Shown piece after piece: positions 61,985-64,000 of a stretch of DNA of 64,000 nt. The stretch spans positions 1,302,620 through 1,366,619 of the forward strand of contig JAGGNK010007559.1 of assembly GCA_017590115.1 (NCBI GenBank), in the 5' to 3' direction. Positions within the stretch are counted from its first letter, which is position 1, and each line of letters opens with the position of its first letter. The DNA is from Montifringilla adamsi (lineage: Eukaryota > Chordata > Aves > Passeriformes > Passeridae). The notes under the pieces are model-generated. The model did not search any database. It saw only the letters and a list, made by a program, of their open reading frames with translations, and was not told the origin of the DNA. The position numbers and the translations under genes were made by a program.

Positions 61985-62530
61985 CTGCTCCCGGTGATCC
62001 CCGGCAGCCCGGCGGTGACTCAGGGCGCAGGAACGGCTCTGGGGATGCCAACAACGAGCGGGCTCTCCCTCTCTCCCTCTCTCCCTCTCTCTCTCTCGGC
62101 CCGTGCCGTGCCGGGGCTGGGAAGGCGCAGGCGGCTGCGGTTTGCAGGGCAGGGCGGGGACACCAACCCCAAGCGAGGCTTTGCACGCAAAGGAACAATA
62201 ATCCCATTATGAGCCCCGCGGCGAGCGCGGCTGGAGCCGCTCGCGGTGCGAGATGCGCGCCCGGGGTGGATCGCGGCACCTGAGTCACTGCCTGGAAAGG
62301 GATGGATTTCACCTCCCGCCCCTCCCTCGGCACGGCAACAATCCCGACCTGCAGACAGAATAAATGACTTCTATTCTTCGTGCGCGGCTTTGTTGGGCTT
62401 GGCAGCCGCGCCGCAATTAAAGCCGAGCCGCTGGTGCTCGCCTCCCGATGCTCCCGTGCCCCTCGCAGCCCTCCCGTGCCCCAGTCCCTCCCTGGAGGGG
62501 CCGCGTTCCTCCTTCCCGAACCAGCCTGGC
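61985..62530. promoter_or_regulatory. CpG-rich element, possible promoter or enhancer
   Basis: The densest cluster of CpGs in the window (gagccccgcggcgagcgcgg, ctcgcggtgcgagatgcgcg, gcagccgcgccgcaattaaa). It contains two AP-1 sites (TGACTCA 62016-62022, TGAGTCA 62281-62287), a RUNX-like TGCGGTT (62136-62142) and AACAAT/TTTGTT HMG-type cores. There is also a ctccctct microsatellite at 62060-62096. No coding exon is recognised. Confidence 0.45.
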
Positions 62531-62634
62531 CCTGGGGAGTGGGGGGAACGCAGGGGATTTCGGCTCAGGGTGTGCTTTTGCCAGGGCAGATGTTGTGTGT
62601 GGGGTTATTGAGTTTGGAGAAGAGATTTTGGAGA

Positions 62635-62965
62635 ATCCCAGAATGGTTTGGGTTGGGAGGGATCTTAAATCCCATCCGGTGCCACCATCCCATGGGCAGG
62701 GACACCTTCCACTGTCCCAGGCTGCTCCAGTCTGGCCTTGGACACTGCCAGGGATCCAGGGGCAGCCCCAGCTGCTCTGGGAATTCCATCCCAGCTAGGA
62801 ATTCCTAATTCCCACTATCTCACCTAACCCTGCCCTCTGGCAGTGGGAGCCATTCCCTGTGTCTTGTCCCTCCATGCCTTGTCCCCCGTCCCTCTTTAGG
62901 CCCTGGAAGGGGCTTGAGGTCTCCTCAGACTCTTCTCTTTTCCAGGCTGAGCAATCCCAACTTTT
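62635..62965 (-). mobile_element. CR1 LINE 3' end
   Basis: On the + strand: gaatcccagaatggtttggg, gggacaccttccactgtccc, ccagctgctctgggaattcc and ggtctcctcagactcttctc, the reverse complement of a CR1 tail of about 330 bp. Confidence 0.93.
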
Positions 62966-63884
62966 AATTTAATTCCAGTTATTTTTCAGGTATTTATTGG
63001 CTCTCTCTCAGCAGGTTTGTTTAGTCTTGCATGGTCAACCAGCCCTTGAACAGCTCTGTGCTGGATTCCTGGGATTGCAGCTCATGGATGAGCTCCTGCT
63101 TCCCTTTTTCCTGGTTGTTTTACCTAAAGTGCTTCATTTTCACTGTGCCACCTCAGGGGAATGTTCTCCATGTGCTTCCTTAGGAGCTGTGTGAGGTGGG
63201 AAAGGTCAAATCCCATCGGTCCCAGAAAGATTCCAACTCCACATCTTCAACCCACAGGGTTGTTCCTAATAGGAAAAGAGGGAAAATCCCCCTCTGTGGG
63301 ATCTGCAGCTGGCCCAGCTCCCATTTTAGTGCCTCATTTCTTCTTGTGAGGCTTTTACAGCAATGCAGGGTTTGTGTGAGAACAGGGGGAAAACATTCCT
63401 GGTACGGCCTTGGTTGAGATTTCTGGGAAGTGTTTTTTGTGCCTCATAATCCTACCAGGGGGATCTCCAGAGCAGGAAATGGAGCCTGAAGGTTTATTTT
63501 AATATAATCTTACAAAATGCTGATGATAACTGAAAAGCTTTTGTGTCCAGGGCTGGTTCCTGGGGGAGGAATTGTTTCAACCTCTGGCTGGTGCCTCTCG
63601 TGTTCCTGCAGGAACAAGGAAAACGTTCCTGACCGGAGCTTCCAGCTCGTCTCACACGATCCCTCTGCTGTGCCTGGAGCAGAAACAAACCCGGCTGGAA
63701 ACGGGGTGGGGGGGAAGAGAACCCTGGATCTGCTCTCCTTTGGCTGCAGAATCATTTCCCTACCATAAAATCACCAGCAGGAGCCAAGGGAAGATGAGGT
63801 CATAGGGAAAAACACGGCTTGGGAAACAATGGAGGGAGGTGCTGGTAACGGCTGGGGTGGGGATGTCCCACAGCCCGCGGCGTC

Positions 63885-64000
63885 CCGGGGACCCCCAGCT
63901 CCTCCAGGGACCCCCAACCTCCATCAGGAACCCCAGTTGCCATCAGGAACCCCAACCTCCATCAGGAACCCCCTCTCCAGGATCCCAACTTCACTGGGAC
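63885..64000. repeat. Minisatellite, ~22 bp unit, running off the window end
   Basis: The unit is aacctccatcaggaacccc with variants; at least four copies. Confidence 0.9.

Larger units (their letters stand above)
59441..64000. other. Intergenic region downstream of SLC39A11
   Basis: No open reading frame with recognisable homology. It contains a duplicated last-intron block split by a solo LTR, a (TTTTC)n tract, two CR1 regions, a CpG-rich element and the start of a 22-bp array at the window end. 62970-63880 has nothing I can name. Synteny in other amniotes would place the SOX9 gene desert on this side; that is outside knowledge, not seen here. Confidence 0.7.

Overview
This window is vertebrate nuclear DNA, most likely from a bird and probably a passerine. 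It is not bacterial: the only recognisable protein-coding gene is split into exons with GT-AG introns. The intervening DNA carries many CR1-type LINE tails, solo endogenous-retrovirus LTRs of the kind abundant in songbirds, and an unusually dense set of GC-rich minisatellites, as expected for a small gene-rich chromosome.

The gene is SLC39A11 (ZIP11), a GufA-like zinc transporter of the ZIP family, on the + strand. The last six coding exons lie at 9905-10052, 30680-30850, 40347-40416, 56451-56549, 57589-57747 and 58124-58202. Together they make 726 nt (241 codons plus a stop) with every splice phase matching. They cover the loop before TM4, the TM4 HNIPEG and TM5 QNFPEG metal motifs, and the C-terminal membrane segments. 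The N-terminal exons (TM1-TM3) are not seen and should lie upstream of base 1, which makes 1-9904 intron. The 3' UTR starts at 58203 and has candidate poly(A) signals at 58714, 59416 and 59541. From about 59.5 kb to the end is intergenic; in other amniotes the 3' side of SLC39A11 faces the SOX9 gene desert.

Layout: 1-9904 is an intron with CR1 tails, two or three LTRs and several minisatellites. 10053-30679 is a long intron with a nested inverted-repeat complex (14.8-16.5 kb), a 430-bp duplicated block (21.6 and 28.1 kb), a ~53-bp array (24.7-25.5 kb) and a probable conserved non-coding block (27.0-27.35 kb). 30851-40346 and 40417-56450 are introns packed with minisatellites, plus solo LTRs at 44.9 and 53.4 kb, an old LTR with TA expansion at 47.6-48.4 kb, and a distinctive palindrome-containing block at 52.3-52.6 kb. 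59.5-64 kb holds an LTR inside a duplicated copy of the last-intron sequence, a (TTTTC)n tract, CR1 copies and a CpG-rich element at 62.0-62.5 kb.

The most interesting points are: alternative GT and GC donors 21 nt apart on the first exon; a minisatellite that has multiplied a 3' splice acceptor; two solo LTRs with perfect 6-bp target duplications, one splitting a minisatellite and one with its pre-insertion site preserved in a duplicate 2.6 kb away; the nested inverted repeats; and several candidate regulatory blocks. I found no evidence for an undescribed protein system. The many long open frames in this window are products of GC-rich minisatellites and antisense shadows.
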